Shown one piece after another: positions 8,085 to 16,504 of a DNA stretch of 64,000 bases. How positions within the stretch are numbered: position 1 is the stretch's first letter; each line of letters begins with the position of its first letter. Under the pieces are notes generated by a model that was not told the DNA's origin, did not search any database, and saw nothing but the letters and a program-made list of their open reading frames with translations. This DNA comes from Halospeciosus flavus (GTDB taxonomy: Archaea > Halobacteriota > Halobacteria > Halobacteriales > Halobacteriaceae), in the NCBI RefSeq assembly GCF_029814175.1, contig NZ_CP122312.1:62001-126000 (forward strand), in the 5' to 3' direction. The position numbers and the translations under genes were made by a program.

Positions 8085-9740
8085 TCAGCGGTCGCCGGGT
8101 GCTGCTTCCTCGACCTCGCCGCGGATCTCGTCGTCGACGTACTGCTCGGCCAGGTCCTTCTTCGAGAACTTGCCGGTGGAGCCTTTCGGGATCTCGTCGA
8201 TGAACTCGATGACGTCGGGCGTCCACCACTTGGGGTACTCCTCGGCGACGCGCTGGCGGAGGGCCTCTTCGAGTCCTTCGAGGTCCTCGACGTCCTCCAT
8301 CGCGACGACGAACGCCACGGGACGCTCGTCCCACGTCGGGTGTTCGACCGGGACGACGGCCGCCTCGGCAACGTCCTCGTGGCCCATGATGCGGTTCTCG
8401 ACCTCGACGCTCGAGATCCACTCGCCGCCGGACTTCACGAGGTCGTCGACGCGGTCGACGATGTCGACGTAGCCGTCCTCGTCGATGCGGGCGATGTCAC
8501 CGGTCCGGAGCCACCCGTCCTCGGTCACCCGTGCCTCGGTCTTCTCCGGGGCGTTGAAGTACTCGGTCGTGACCCAGGGACCGCGCATCAGGAGTTCGCC
8601 GAGCGCCTCGCCGTCCCACGGGAGTTCCTCGCCCTCGTCGTCGACGATCTTCATCTCGAGGCCCGGACTGATGAGACCGGCGTGTGCGCGGACGTCGACA
8701 CGCGACTCCTCGTCTAGGTCCTCCATGCCGGGTTTGAGTTCGGCGACGTGGGTGACGGGCGTCGTCTCGGTCATCCCGTACCCCGCGACGATCTCGACGT
8801 CGAGTTCCGCGCGGTAGTCGCGCATCAGTCCCTTCGGCGTCGACGACCCGCCCGAGAGGACGTACTCCAGTTCGGAGAGGTCGACGTCGTTCTCGCGGGC
8901 GTACTGGAGGAGTCCGCGCCACACCGTCGGCACGGCGGCGCTCTTGGTGACGCCCTCGTTCTCGCAGAGTGCGGCGATGTCGGCCGGTTCGGGGTTCGGG
9001 CCGGGGAGGACGGTCTTCGCGCCGGCCGCCACCGTCGCGAACGGCCGACCCCACCCGCTGACGTGGAACATCGGGACGACCGGCATCTCGACGTCCGTGT
9101 TCGTGATCCCGAGTTCGCCGGTCATGATGGACATCGTGTGCGCCCAGTACATCTTGTGGGTGTACTCGACACCCTTCGGCTTGCCCGTCGTCCCCGAGGT
9201 GTAACACATCCCCGCGGGTTGTTCCTCGTCGACGTCGGGGAACTCGTAGTCGGGGTCGCCGTCGGCGATGAACGACTCGTAGTCGGTGACCGGTTCGAGC
9301 GACGTCTCGGGCACCGTATCGCCCATGACGACGAACTGCTCGACGCTCTCGAAGGCCTCCTCGTCGTAGGCCCCCTCCAGTTTGTCGAGCATCACCGGGT
9401 CCACGACGACGACCTTGTCCTCGGCGTCGGAGACGAGGTGCTGGATGTGGGAGTCCGGCAGGAGGATGTTGATCATGTGGAGTTGGGCACCCTGACACGG
9501 CACGCCGAAGTAGGCCTCGTGGTGCCAGTGGTTGTTCCACGCGAACGTCGCGATGCGGTCACCCTCGCCGTAGCCGCGTTCGTCGAGGACGCTCGCGAGT
9601 TTGCGGACGCGTTCGCCGTACTCGGCGTACGTGTAGCGGTGAATCCCCTCGTGCGTTCGCGAGACGATCTCGCGCTCCGGGAAGACGTTTTCCGCACGCC
9701 ACAGGAACGACCGCAGAGTCATGTCGGTTCCGCCTGGCAT
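8085..9740 (-). CDS. AMP-forming acyl-CoA synthetase
   Basis: Adenylate-forming ligase that activates a carboxylic acid to its acyl-CoA (fatty-acyl/medium-chain class). It has 551 residues. The P-loop-like motif YTSGTTGKPKGV, the A5 motif GYGMTETTP, the A7 motif WLRTGDIARID and the C-terminal lysine motif GSTGKFSKKDL are all intact, so the enzyme should be active. ATG 9740 is chosen because a TATA box lies 28 nt upstream; ATG 9722 is the alternative. Substrate cannot be told from sequence. Confidence 0.93.
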   Translation of the reverse strand: MPGGTDMTLRSFLWRAENVFPEREIVSRTHEGIHRYTYAEYGERVRKLASVLDERGYGEGDRIATFAWNNHWHHEAYFGVPCQGAQLHMINILLPDSHIQHLVSDAEDKVVVVDPVMLDKLEGAYDEEAFESVEQFVVMGDTVPETSLEPVTDYESFIADGDPDYEFPDVDEEQPAGMCYTSGTTGKPKGVEYTHKMYWAHTMSIMTGELGITNTDVEMPVVPMFHVSGWGRPFATVAAGAKTVLPGPNPEPADIAALCENEGVTKSAAVPTVWRGLLQYARENDVDLSELEYVLSGGSSTPKGLMRDYRAELDVEIVAGYGMTETTPVTHVAELKPGMEDLDEESRVDVRAHAGLISPGLEMKIVDDEGEELPWDGEALGELLMRGPWVTTEYFNAPEKTEARVTEDGWLRTGDIARIDEDGYVDIVDRVDDLVKSGGEWISSVEVENRIMGHEDVAEAAVVPVEHPTWDERPVAFVVAMEDVEDLEGLEEALRQRVAEEYPKWWTPDVIEFIDEIPKGSTGKFSKKDLAEQYVDDEIRGEVEEAAPGDR

Positions 9741-9764
9741 GGCCGAGAGTCTGTCGCACACGTT

Positions 9765-9774
9765 GATAAAAGTA
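9765..9774 (-). promoter_or_regulatory. TATA box for the acyl-CoA synthetase
   Basis: The AT tract (gataaaagta on the plus strand) is centred 28 nt upstream of ATG 9740. It supports a leaderless start there rather than at 9761 or 9722. A second AT-rich stretch, ttaatcattaaata, follows at 9781-9794. Confidence 0.5.
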
Positions 9775-9875
9775 TCCCGTTAATCATTAAATACGTTCGA
9801 CAGCGGGCGGCTAGGTGGCAGCGAGCAGTTCCCATTCGTCGTCCCTTAAGGGGGAGCCAGCGGTAGTGTCCGGCA

Positions 9876-10907
9876 ATGACGGATCTCCCCGACACGATGG
9901 AGGCACAGGTCATCGAAGGGTTCGGCGACCCCGACGTGTTCGAGACGGCCGAACTCGAACGGCCGACGGCGGAACCGAACCACGTCGTCGTCCGCGTCGA
10001 GGCGACGAGCGTGAACCCCGTCGACCACAAGATCCGTAGCGGCGAACTCCCGGACGTCGCACCCGACTTCCCCGCCGTCCTCCACGGCGACGTGGCGGGG
10101 ACGGTCGTCAGCGTCGGCGAGGGCGTCGAGGAGTTCGCGGTCGGCGACGAAGTGTACGGCTGTCCGGGCGGCGTGGCCGGGACCGGCGGCGCGCTCGCGG
10201 AGTACGTCCTCGCGGACGCCGCCTCGCTCGCCCACAAGCCCGACTCGCTCTCGATGCGCGAAGCCGCCGCCCTCCCACTCGTCACCATCACGGCCTGGGA
10301 CGGCCTGGTCACCCGCGCCGACGTCCAACCGGGCGACTCGGTGCTCGTCTACGGCGGGACCGGCGGCGTCGGTCACGTCGCCGTCCAACTCGCCGACCAC
10401 CGCGGCGGCGTCGTCCACGCGACCGGTTCCACGGCCGAGAAGCGCGACCTCGCCCGCGACCTCGGCGCGAACCACGCCATCGACTATCGCACGAAGTCGG
10501 TCGAGGAGTACGTCGACGAGTACACCGACGGCGAGGGCTTCGACGTCGTCTACGACACCGTCGGCACGGGCGGGGACAACCTCGAAACGGCCTTCGAGGC
10601 GGCCGGGCTGAAGGGCCACGTCCTCTCGACCGTCGCGCACGGCGAGGTCGACGTCGACCCCGTCCACGTGAAGGCGCTCAGTTTCGACGTCGTGTTCATG
10701 CTCGTCCCGCTCCTCCACGACGACCGGGCGGGCCGGGCGTATCACGGCGACCTGCTGGAGCGAGTCGCGACGCTCGTCGACGCGGGCGAACTCGAACCGC
10801 TCCTCGACGACGAGGAGTTCACCTTCGACGCCGAGGGCGTGGCGGCCGCTCACCGGCGTCTCGCCTCGGGTGAGCACGTCGGGAAGGTGACGATTTCGCG
10901 GGAGTAG
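9876..10907 (+). CDS. Zinc-free MDR-family oxidoreductase (quinone reductase-like)
   Basis: Medium-chain dehydrogenase/reductase of the NADPH:quinone oxidoreductase branch, 343 residues. The GroES-like N-terminal half has SVNPVDHKIRSG, and the Rossmann fold motif VYGGTGGVGHVAVQLA is near residues 155-170. The structural-zinc Cys cluster and the catalytic Cys/His of zinc alcohol dehydrogenases are absent, which places it among zeta-crystallin-like enzymes. Likely cytosolic and NADPH-dependent. No operon partner is evident. Confidence 0.88.
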   Translation: MTDLPDTMEAQVIEGFGDPDVFETAELERPTAEPNHVVVRVEATSVNPVDHKIRSGELPDVAPDFPAVLHGDVAGTVVSVGEGVEEFAVGDEVYGCPGGVAGTGGALAEYVLADAASLAHKPDSLSMREAAALPLVTITAWDGLVTRADVQPGDSVLVYGGTGGVGHVAVQLADHRGGVVHATGSTAEKRDLARDLGANHAIDYRTKSVEEYVDEYTDGEGFDVVYDTVGTGGDNLETAFEAAGLKGHVLSTVAHGEVDVDPVHVKALSFDVVFMLVPLLHDDRAGRAYHGDLLERVATLVDAGELEPLLDDEEFTFDAEGVAAAHRRLASGEHVGKVTISRE

Positions 10908-10916
10908 CGAGAGAAA

Positions 10917-11963
10917 CTAGGCCTGGTCCAGCGGTCTCTGTTGCATCACGTCGCGGAGTTCGGCGACCGACGGTTCGTCGCCCTCACCGAACCGCGAGAG
11001 GAGCGCGTGGACTTCCTCGCGCGACACCTTGACGTCGCCCCGCTCGACGACCTCTTCGGGGCGGGCGCGGAGTTCGCGGAGCGTCCCGACCGCGAGGAGG
11101 TAGGGGACCGCCCACGCGGCGAGCGTGTTCCCCCTGGTCCGGGGCATCGTCTCCAGCCAACGCTGGGCGCCGTCGAGGTAGCCCGCCGCGTGGTCGACGA
11201 CGCGTTCGACGACGCCGGCGACCGCGCTCGCGTTCGACTCGTCGGCCACGTCCGCGGGTTCGAGTCCGGCCTCGTCGAGGAACGTGTGGGGCAGGTAGAC
11301 GTTGTTCTCCTCCTCGTAGTCGTCGGCGACGTCCTTGGCGACGTTCACGAGTTGGAGGAGCAACGCGAACGCCCGGCCGTGCTCGTGGCGCCGTCGGACG
11401 GTCTCGGGGTCGTCGCCCTTCGAGACGAGTCCGGTGACGAGTTCGCCGACGGTGCCGGCGGCGTACCAGCAGTACTCCTCGAGTTCGTCGAGCGTCTGGA
11501 TACGGAGACCGCCGGGTTCGGCGTAGCGGTCGACGAACATCGCCATCCCCTCGACGAGTTCGCGGACCGGCGGGCGGATGCTCCGACGCGCGTGGGGTTC
11601 GACCGTCTCGAAGGCGCTCACGACGCGGCCGGCGTTCGCGACGACGCGCCAGTCGGCCGACGGGTCGGCGGGGACCCACTCGGCGACTGTCCGCTCGAAG
11701 GAGTCGACCGTCGTCGGGTCCTCGGGGTCGAGGACGCGCTCGTAGCGGCGTAACAGCGCGGCCTGCTCGGCCGCCGGGATGCGGCCCGAGTCTTCGATGG
11801 TGTCCGCGACGCGACACAAGAGGTAGCCGACGCAGATATCGCGGGCCATTGGCTCCTCGAGTTCAGAGATCGTCAGGCTGAACGTGCGCGACACACCGTG
11901 GACGGCCTCGAAACACCACGCGACGTCGTCGCGCCGTGTCGAGTCGAGCTGCTCGTTGGACAC
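10917..11963 (-). CDS. Squalene/phytoene synthase family protein
   Basis: Head-to-head prenyl synthase, 348 residues, of the trans-isoprenyl diphosphate family. The first Asp-rich motif DTIED is at residues 54-58; the second is in NVAKDVADDYEEENNVYLP near 207-225. SRTFSLTISEL near 25-35 is also conserved. It may make squalene from farnesyl-PP or phytoene from GGPP; no carotenoid gene is adjacent to decide. The GTG start at 11963 fits a TATA-like ccctaaaaag 28 nt upstream. Confidence 0.88.
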   Translation of the reverse strand: MSNEQLDSTRRDDVAWCFEAVHGVSRTFSLTISELEEPMARDICVGYLLCRVADTIEDSGRIPAAEQAALLRRYERVLDPEDPTTVDSFERTVAEWVPADPSADWRVVANAGRVVSAFETVEPHARRSIRPPVRELVEGMAMFVDRYAEPGGLRIQTLDELEEYCWYAAGTVGELVTGLVSKGDDPETVRRRHEHGRAFALLLQLVNVAKDVADDYEEENNVYLPHTFLDEAGLEPADVADESNASAVAGVVERVVDHAAGYLDGAQRWLETMPRTRGNTLAAWAVPYLLAVGTLRELRARPEEVVERGDVKVSREEVHALLSRFGEGDEPSVAELRDVMQQRPLDQA

Positions 11964-11990
11964 CGTGTTGGTAGTTACGAGGAGCGCCCA

Positions 11991-12000
11991 CCCTAAAAAG
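11991..12000 (-). promoter_or_regulatory. TATA box for the squalene/phytoene synthase
   Basis: ccctaaaaag (plus reading) is centred about 32 nt upstream of GTG 11963, consistent with a leaderless or nearly leaderless transcript. It lies between this gene and the end of the ABC ATPase gene. Confidence 0.45.
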
Positions 12001-12021
12001 CGAGCGGGTATTCTCGCCGGT

Positions 12022-12876
12022 TCACTTCTCGATTGGGTGGTGGGGCTGGATGTGCGGGCCGGAGGGTGCCTCCGCGTCGACGGAGGCGGCGACGCCGAAG
12101 ACGTCTTCGAGGAGCGCCTCGGTGACGACCTTCCTGGGCGGTCCCCAGTCGTACAGTTCGCCGTCCTTCATCGCGACGAGGTTGTCCGCGAAGCGGGCGG
12201 CCTGCGAGAGGTCGTGGAGGACGACGGCGACGGTGACGTCGCGGTTCTCGTTTAGCTCCCGGACGAGTTCGAGTACCTGGAGTTGGTGGCGCAGGTCGAG
12301 GAACGTGGTCGGTTCGTCGAGCAGGAGGACGTCCGTCTCCTGGGCGAGCACCATCGCGATCCAGGCCATCTGCTTCTGGCCGCCGGAGAGTTCGTCGAGC
12401 GGTTCGTCACGGAGGTGGTCGACGCCGGCCTGCTCGATGGCGCGTTCGACCGCTTCTTCGTCCTCCGGGGTCGTCCCCTCGAAGAAGCCACGGTGAGGGT
12501 AGCGACCGTGGTAGACGAGGTCCTCGACGGACAGCGTCGACGGCGCCTCGTTCTCCTGGGAGAGCAACCCGATCTCTCGGGCGAGTTGCTTGGAATCGCG
12601 TTCGCAGACGTCGCGGCCGTTGACGAGTACCGACCCCGCGTCGGGTTCGAGTTGGTTCGCGAGCGTCTTCAGGAGCGTCGACTTCCCGGAGCCGTTCGGC
12701 CCCACGAGCGCGGTCACCTCGCCCGCGGGCACGACGACGCGTTCGGTCTCGACGACCGGGTCGTCCATCCCGGGGTAGCTTATTTCGAGGTCCTCGCCGC
12801 GCAGGTCGCTGGCGGTGACGTCTTCGGTCGTCGGTGCGTCGGAGTCGTCTTCGGTGAGGTTCGCGTGTGTGCTCAT
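12022..12876 (-). CDS. ABC transporter ATPase (FecE/BtuD type)
   Basis: ATP-binding subunit of an iron-siderophore/cobalamin class importer, 284 residues. Walker A GPNGSGKST is near 59-67, the Q-loop in LLSQENEAPSTL, signature LSGGQKQMAWIAM near 164, Walker B VLLLDEPT, and the switch His in VVLHDLS. An acidic 25-residue N-terminal extension precedes the domain. It starts 3 nt after the permease stop, so the two are one transcript. In other haloarchaea such genes are called btuD; the Idr-type operators nearby favour iron. Confidence 0.93.
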   Translation of the reverse strand: MSTHANLTEDDSDAPTTEDVTASDLRGEDLEISYPGMDDPVVETERVVVPAGEVTALVGPNGSGKSTLLKTLANQLEPDAGSVLVNGRDVCERDSKQLAREIGLLSQENEAPSTLSVEDLVYHGRYPHRGFFEGTTPEDEEAVERAIEQAGVDHLRDEPLDELSGGQKQMAWIAMVLAQETDVLLLDEPTTFLDLRHQLQVLELVRELNENRDVTVAVVLHDLSQAARFADNLVAMKDGELYDWGPPRKVVTEALLEDVFGVAASVDAEAPSGPHIQPHHPIEK

Positions 12877-12879
12877 GGT

Positions 12880-14046
12880 TTAGAGTTCGCCGATGTGCTC
12901 CTGCTTCCGCATCAGGTAGAGGAAGTACGGACCGCCGACGACACCTGTGACGATGCCGACGGGGACCTGAGACATTCCGAGACCGAGCGCTACGAGTCCG
13001 AGCCGGGCGAGGACGTCCGCGAAGACGACCAGCGCCGGCCCGGCGAACAGACAGCCGACCATCAGGCGCTTGTAGTCGCTCCCGACCAGGTTGCGGACCA
13101 TGTGCGGGACGATGAGTCCGACGAACCCGACGATGCCGGCGACGGCGATGGCGCTCCCGGCCGCGAGGATGGCGACTGCCGAGACGCCGAACCGGACGCG
13201 CTCGACGTCCATCCCCAGCGAACTCGCGGTCCGCTCGCCGAGCAACAGGACGTTGAGGTGTCGGGACGTCACGAGGAGGAGCCCGGTCGCGAGAATCGTC
13301 CACGGGAGCGCGAGTCGGACCTGCTCCCAGTCGACGCCGGTCAGCGACCCGGTCGTCCACGAGAGGGCCGCCTGGACGGTCCCGACGTCGTCGATGAGGA
13401 AGAACATCCCCTGTTGCAGGGAGCCGAACACCGTCGAGACGATGACGCCCGCGAGGACGAGTCGGACAGGGCTGGTGCCGTTCTGCCACGCGATGACGTA
13501 GACGAGTACGAAGGCGACCGCCCCGCCGAGCGCGGCGAACAACGGGAGGAACGCCGCCAGCCCGCCGAAGAAGACGAGCGTGAGCAGGACGGCGAGACCC
13601 GCGCCCGAACTCACGCCGAGGACGTACGGACTGGCGAGTTCGTTGCGGGTGACCGCTTGGAAGACGGCCCCCGAGAGCGCGAGGTTCGCGCCGACGAGCA
13701 CGGCGACGAGCACCCGTGGCATCCGGATACTCCAGACGACGAGCGTCTCCCGCGAGAGTTCGACCTCGGCGGTCGAGAACCCGAGCGCGCTCGCCACGCT
13801 CGTCCCGAGTCCGTCACCGAGCAAGAGCCGCAAGAGGACCTGTGGGTTCGTCCACACGGCGGGGTCGAAGACGGCCTGCCAGGCGGCGACGATGGGCATC
13901 GAGAACGCACCGAAGCTCACCTGGATCAACCCGGCGCCGACGACGATGGCGACGCTCCCGAGCACGACGGAGAGGAGGCGCGCGTCGAGCCAGCCGAACC
14001 GCTCGACGACCGCCGCTACGGGCGTCAGCGTGGCGTCGTCGCCCAT
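12880..14046 (-). CDS. ABC transporter permease (FecCD/BtuC type)
   Basis: Membrane subunit of the FecCD family, 388 residues from ATG 14046, with about ten hydrophobic segments. Family landmarks are NELASPYVLGVSSGAGLAVLL, SLGMDVERVR, GIVGFVGLIVPHMVRNLVG and a C-terminal GVVGGPYFLYLM. A much longer open frame upstream (to 14424) is non-coding, because it would run through the operator and promoter. The substrate-binding protein is not adjacent but lies 1.3 kb away at 15322-16449. Confidence 0.92.
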   Translation of the reverse strand: MGDDATLTPVAAVVERFGWLDARLLSVVLGSVAIVVGAGLIQVSFGAFSMPIVAAWQAVFDPAVWTNPQVLLRLLLGDGLGTSVASALGFSTAEVELSRETLVVWSIRMPRVLVAVLVGANLALSGAVFQAVTRNELASPYVLGVSSGAGLAVLLTLVFFGGLAAFLPLFAALGGAVAFVLVYVIAWQNGTSPVRLVLAGVIVSTVFGSLQQGMFFLIDDVGTVQAALSWTTGSLTGVDWEQVRLALPWTILATGLLLVTSRHLNVLLLGERTASSLGMDVERVRFGVSAVAILAAGSAIAVAGIVGFVGLIVPHMVRNLVGSDYKRLMVGCLFAGPALVVFADVLARLGLVALGLGMSQVPVGIVTGVVGGPYFLYLMRKQEHIGEL

Positions 14047-14092
14047 CGACACCCCCCGAGAGTAGCCCGCTGTGGACGCTGCTTCATACACT

Positions 14093-14106
14093 TTAGGCGG
14101 CCCTAA
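14093..14106. promoter_or_regulatory. DtxR/Idr-type iron operator upstream of the permease
   Basis: TTAGGCGGCCCTAA: perfect TTAGG/CCTAA arms with a 4-bp spacer, 47-60 nt upstream of the permease ATG. The same 14-bp architecture recurs before the substrate-binding protein gene at 16455-16468. The half-sites match those of metal-dependent DtxR/IdeR family repressors, of which haloarchaea have Idr1/Idr2/SirR. Assignment to a given regulator is inference. Confidence 0.65.
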
Positions 14107-14220
14107 GAAGTCAAAAGGGCTTTGGTCCGTACGGGATGCCCACGACGGCACCGAAATCGGTATCCCCGTGTCGGCCTGAACCTGCTCGTCCACTGCAGTC
14201 TCCGTGAACGCGAGCGAACG

Positions 14221-14229
14221 TATAAGTAG
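14221..14229 (+). promoter_or_regulatory. TATA box for the small membrane protein at 14251
   Basis: tataagtag is centred 26 nt upstream of ATG 14251, an almost textbook haloarchaeal TATA box. It supports a leaderless transcript and the reality of the short gene. Confidence 0.6.
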
Positions 14230-14250
14230 GTCCCCACCGATTGCTGTCGC

Positions 14251-14451
14251 ATGGCTGACCTCCTGTCGAGAATCGGACTGTTGCTCGTGTCGGTCGCGCT
14301 CCTCGTGCCACCCGAGTTGAGCGACACCCTCGGCGACACCCTCGGCGACACCCTCGGTCTCGCACTGGGCGCCTACGCCGTCGTGCTCGCGGCTTTCGTC
14401 GGCGCCCAACTGTTCGACGTCCACCCCTTCCGGGAGAAATCGACGGAGTGA
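14251..14451 (+). CDS. Small two-helix membrane protein
   Basis: 66 residues with two predicted membrane segments: IGLLLVSVALLVP near the N-terminus and LGAYAVVLAAFVGAQLF in the middle. The intervening loop is built of a GDTL repeat, encoded by three tandem copies of a 12-bp unit (14324-14359). A good TATA box and the leaderless ATG support it as real. I do not recognise a family; no function can be assigned. It ends 5 nt before the convergent flavoprotein gene stop. Confidence 0.7.
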   Translation: MADLLSRIGLLLVSVALLVPPELSDTLGDTLGDTLGLALGAYAVVLAAFVGAQLFDVHPFREKSTE

Positions 14452-14456
14452 GTGCG

Positions 14457-15311
14457 TTAGTCTTCCGTCGAGTCGAGGTACTCGCGGATGACGTCGTCGT
14501 CGAGGTGGTCGAGGAGTGCGTGCTGTGCCTCTCTACGTCGTTCGTCGATCTCCTCGACCGAGAGCGCGGACTCGCGTTCGTGGTCGACCGTCTCCGCGAC
14601 GACGTCGTCGACGGTGTCTGACGTGACGTCCGCGCCGTCGGGCACCGTGCCACGGATCCAGTCGGCGACGCTCTCCTCCCACCCCGGTTCGAAGGCCGAC
14701 TCGCGCGGCGTCCAGTCGTAGTACTCGCTCGCGATGTCGGGCCAGTACCCCCGGTCCTCCCGGGCGGCCACGGCGATGGCGTGCCCCACGCGCGCGCCGT
14801 GTCCGGCCGCGACGAGCGCCTGGTCCGGACCGCCGCCGCGCGGCCCCGCGACGTACAGGCCCTCGACCGGCGTCCGACCGTCGGCGTCCACCGCGTCGGC
14901 GTCGAACGACCCGTCGGCGAACAGTTCCTCGAACGCGTCGAGGTAGGTGGCCGTCTGCCGGGTCGCGGCGACGACCCGGTCAGCGTGGACCATCTCGCCA
15001 GTGTCCGTCTCGGCGCGGAAGTTCCCGGCGTCCGCCGAGTCGTCGTGGTGAACCGTCTCGACGTGTGCCTCGTGGACCGTGCCCCCGGCCGCCCGAACGT
15101 GTGCGTCGGTCAGTTCGTCGAACGTCTCGACGTCGATTCCCTCGGGGAAGCCGAGGTAGTTCGAGAGGTGAGCACACTGGCTGAGCGCCGACGGTCCGCG
15201 GTTGTAGACGCGGGTGTCGAGACCCGCGCGGGCGGTGAAGACGGCCGCCGCTGCGCCCGCGGGTCCGCCACCGACGACCAGCACGTCCAGCGCGTCCACC
15301 TCGTCAGTCAT
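14457..15311 (-). CDS. Single-domain NAD(P)/FAD-dependent oxidoreductase
   Basis: Flavoprotein of the thioredoxin-reductase-like superfamily, 284 residues. The FAD-binding motif DVLVVGGGPAGAAAAVFTARAGLDTRVY is at the N-terminus, and GLYVAGPRGGGPDQALVAAGHGARVG matches the C-terminal FAD-contact segment. No CxxC redox pair is present, so it is not a disulfide reductase. The C-terminal 90 residues are acidic and unlike known domains. It lies 10 nt behind the Tat lipoprotein gene, so both probably answer to the same iron-type operators. A role in reductive release of imported metal is a guess from context. Confidence 0.85.
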   Translation of the reverse strand: MTDEVDALDVLVVGGGPAGAAAAVFTARAGLDTRVYNRGPSALSQCAHLSNYLGFPEGIDVETFDELTDAHVRAAGGTVHEAHVETVHHDDSADAGNFRAETDTGEMVHADRVVAATRQTATYLDAFEELFADGSFDADAVDADGRTPVEGLYVAGPRGGGPDQALVAAGHGARVGHAIAVAAREDRGYWPDIASEYYDWTPRESAFEPGWEESVADWIRGTVPDGADVTSDTVDDVVAETVDHERESALSVEEIDERRREAQHALLDHLDDDVIREYLDSTED

Positions 15312-15321
15312 CGTCGGTCGC

Positions 15322-16449
15322 TCAGAAGTTCCCGTTGGCGATGTCCGAGACGCGCTGTGGGTCGTAGAGCGAGACGCCGTCGAACGCGTCGGGATAGATT
15401 TGGCCGACCGCGCGCTCGGTGAGCACGAGGTTGGTGATCGGTCCCTGGTAGAGGCCGCCGGCGCGGTACACGTCGCCGTTCTTGACGGCCGTGAGGTCGC
15501 TGGCGACGTCGTGGTTCTTCATAAACTCGACGACGGTGTTCTGGAACTCCTCGGCGGTCTTCGACTCCTGGCCACGCAGGAGGATGACCTCAGGGTCGAT
15601 CTCGAGCAGCGTCTCGTAGTCGATGCTGCTGCGCGAGGCGTGGAAGTCCTGCACGTCCGTCTCGGCGAGCGCGTCGCCGACCTGCAGGTCGCGCCACTGC
15701 TTGTAGCTCGTCCCCTCGTTGATGAGGTACGGGAGGAACGTCTCCGGCGCGTCGCCGGACGCCCAGAAGATGGCGACGTTCGGGCGCTCGCTCTCGGGCG
15801 GGAGGTTGGCGGCGAGTTTCTGCTGCATCTCGTCGTGAACCGACGTGAACGCCTCGTAGCGGTCCTGGCGCTGGAACACATTCGAGAGCTTCTCGAACGC
15901 CTCGTAGAGCGTGTAGAACTGGTAGCTGTCGTGCCAGGCGTACCCCCGCGAGAAGATGCTGTTGCCGAAGAACGGTCCGATCTTGTCGGCGACCTCCTCG
16001 ATATCCTTCTGCTCCCACCCCTTGAAGCGGTTGTTCAGGAAGTGCGGGTCGATGACGTGGACGTCACCGTTCAGCTGGTAGAACACCTCCTTGCTCACGC
16101 CGCCGCTGCTGTAGAGACTGGTCATCCCGCTCTTGTCCACGGAGACGTCGGGAATCGGGTCGTAGTACTGCGTGTGGTAGCGGCTCGTGAGCCAGAGCCC
16201 CTTCGGTGGCTCGACGCCGAGTGCGACGCCCATGTCGGCCCAACTCCCGTTGTTCGCGACCCACGTCTGCGGGACCTCGTCGAAGGTGACCTCGCCGACC
16301 GGTGCCATCTGGACCGAGTAGGACGAGTCCTTCGTCGTGGTCGTCTGTGAGGTCGAACCGTTTCCGCCGGTACACCCGGCGAGGAGCGACGTACCGAGTG
16401 CCGCGCCCCCACCGAGGAACGCCCGCCGCGTCGTCTGCTTGTCGGCCAT
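15322..16449 (-). CDS. Tat lipoprotein, ABC metal-chelate substrate-binding protein
   Basis: Extracellular solute-binding protein of the FecB/BtuF superfamily, 375 residues. The N-terminus TTRRAFLGGGAALGTSLLAGC carries a twin-arginine motif and a lipobox with Cys 26, so it should be folded before export and lipid-anchored. The mature chain has the PBP pattern: EVTFDEVPQTWV, IDPEVILLRG and a C-terminal YQGPITNLVLTERAVGQIYP. It partners with the permease and ATPase at 12022-14046. The operator at 16455-16468 lies just 6 nt upstream of the ATG. Confidence 0.9.
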   Translation of the reverse strand: MADKQTTRRAFLGGGAALGTSLLAGCTGGNGSTSQTTTTKDSSYSVQMAPVGEVTFDEVPQTWVANNGSWADMGVALGVEPPKGLWLTSRYHTQYYDPIPDVSVDKSGMTSLYSSGGVSKEVFYQLNGDVHVIDPHFLNNRFKGWEQKDIEEVADKIGPFFGNSIFSRGYAWHDSYQFYTLYEAFEKLSNVFQRQDRYEAFTSVHDEMQQKLAANLPPESERPNVAIFWASGDAPETFLPYLINEGTSYKQWRDLQVGDALAETDVQDFHASRSSIDYETLLEIDPEVILLRGQESKTAEEFQNTVVEFMKNHDVASDLTAVKNGDVYRAGGLYQGPITNLVLTERAVGQIYPDAFDGVSLYDPQRVSDIANGNF

Positions 16450-16454
16450 ACAGA

Positions 16455-16468
16455 TTAGGCACGCCTAA
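16455..16468. promoter_or_regulatory. DtxR/Idr-type iron operator upstream of the binding protein
   Basis: TTAGGCACGCCTAA, perfect 6-bp arms TTAGGC/GCCTAA with a 2-bp spacer, 6-19 nt upstream of ATG 16449 and so between a likely TATA box and the start. It has the same 14-bp layout as the site at 14093-14106. Binding there would repress the lipoprotein and flavoprotein genes when metal is plentiful (inference). Confidence 0.7.
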
Positions 16469-16490
16469 AGGTAGAAAGGCGTTCCGATTT

Positions 16491-16504
16491 TTCGGGAGGC
16501 CTAA
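16491..16504. promoter_or_regulatory. Second, degenerate Idr-type site
   Basis: TTCGGGAGGCCTAA matches the site at 16455 in 11 of 14 positions, with one perfect half (GCCTAA). It starts 36 bp upstream of the main site, about 3.5 helical turns. It could be a weak secondary operator or chance. Confidence 0.35.

Noticed and set aside
9843..9852. CCCTTAAGGG palindrome upstream of the quinone oxidoreductase
   Set aside because: Only 10 bp and the sole copy noticed; in the TATA region of the gene but too short to claim as an operator.
12283..14106. A 607-residue plus-strand open frame over the ABC ATPase and permease
   Set aside because: Low-complexity Glu/Arg/Asp sequence with no motif; the minus-strand ABC genes have complete family motifs.
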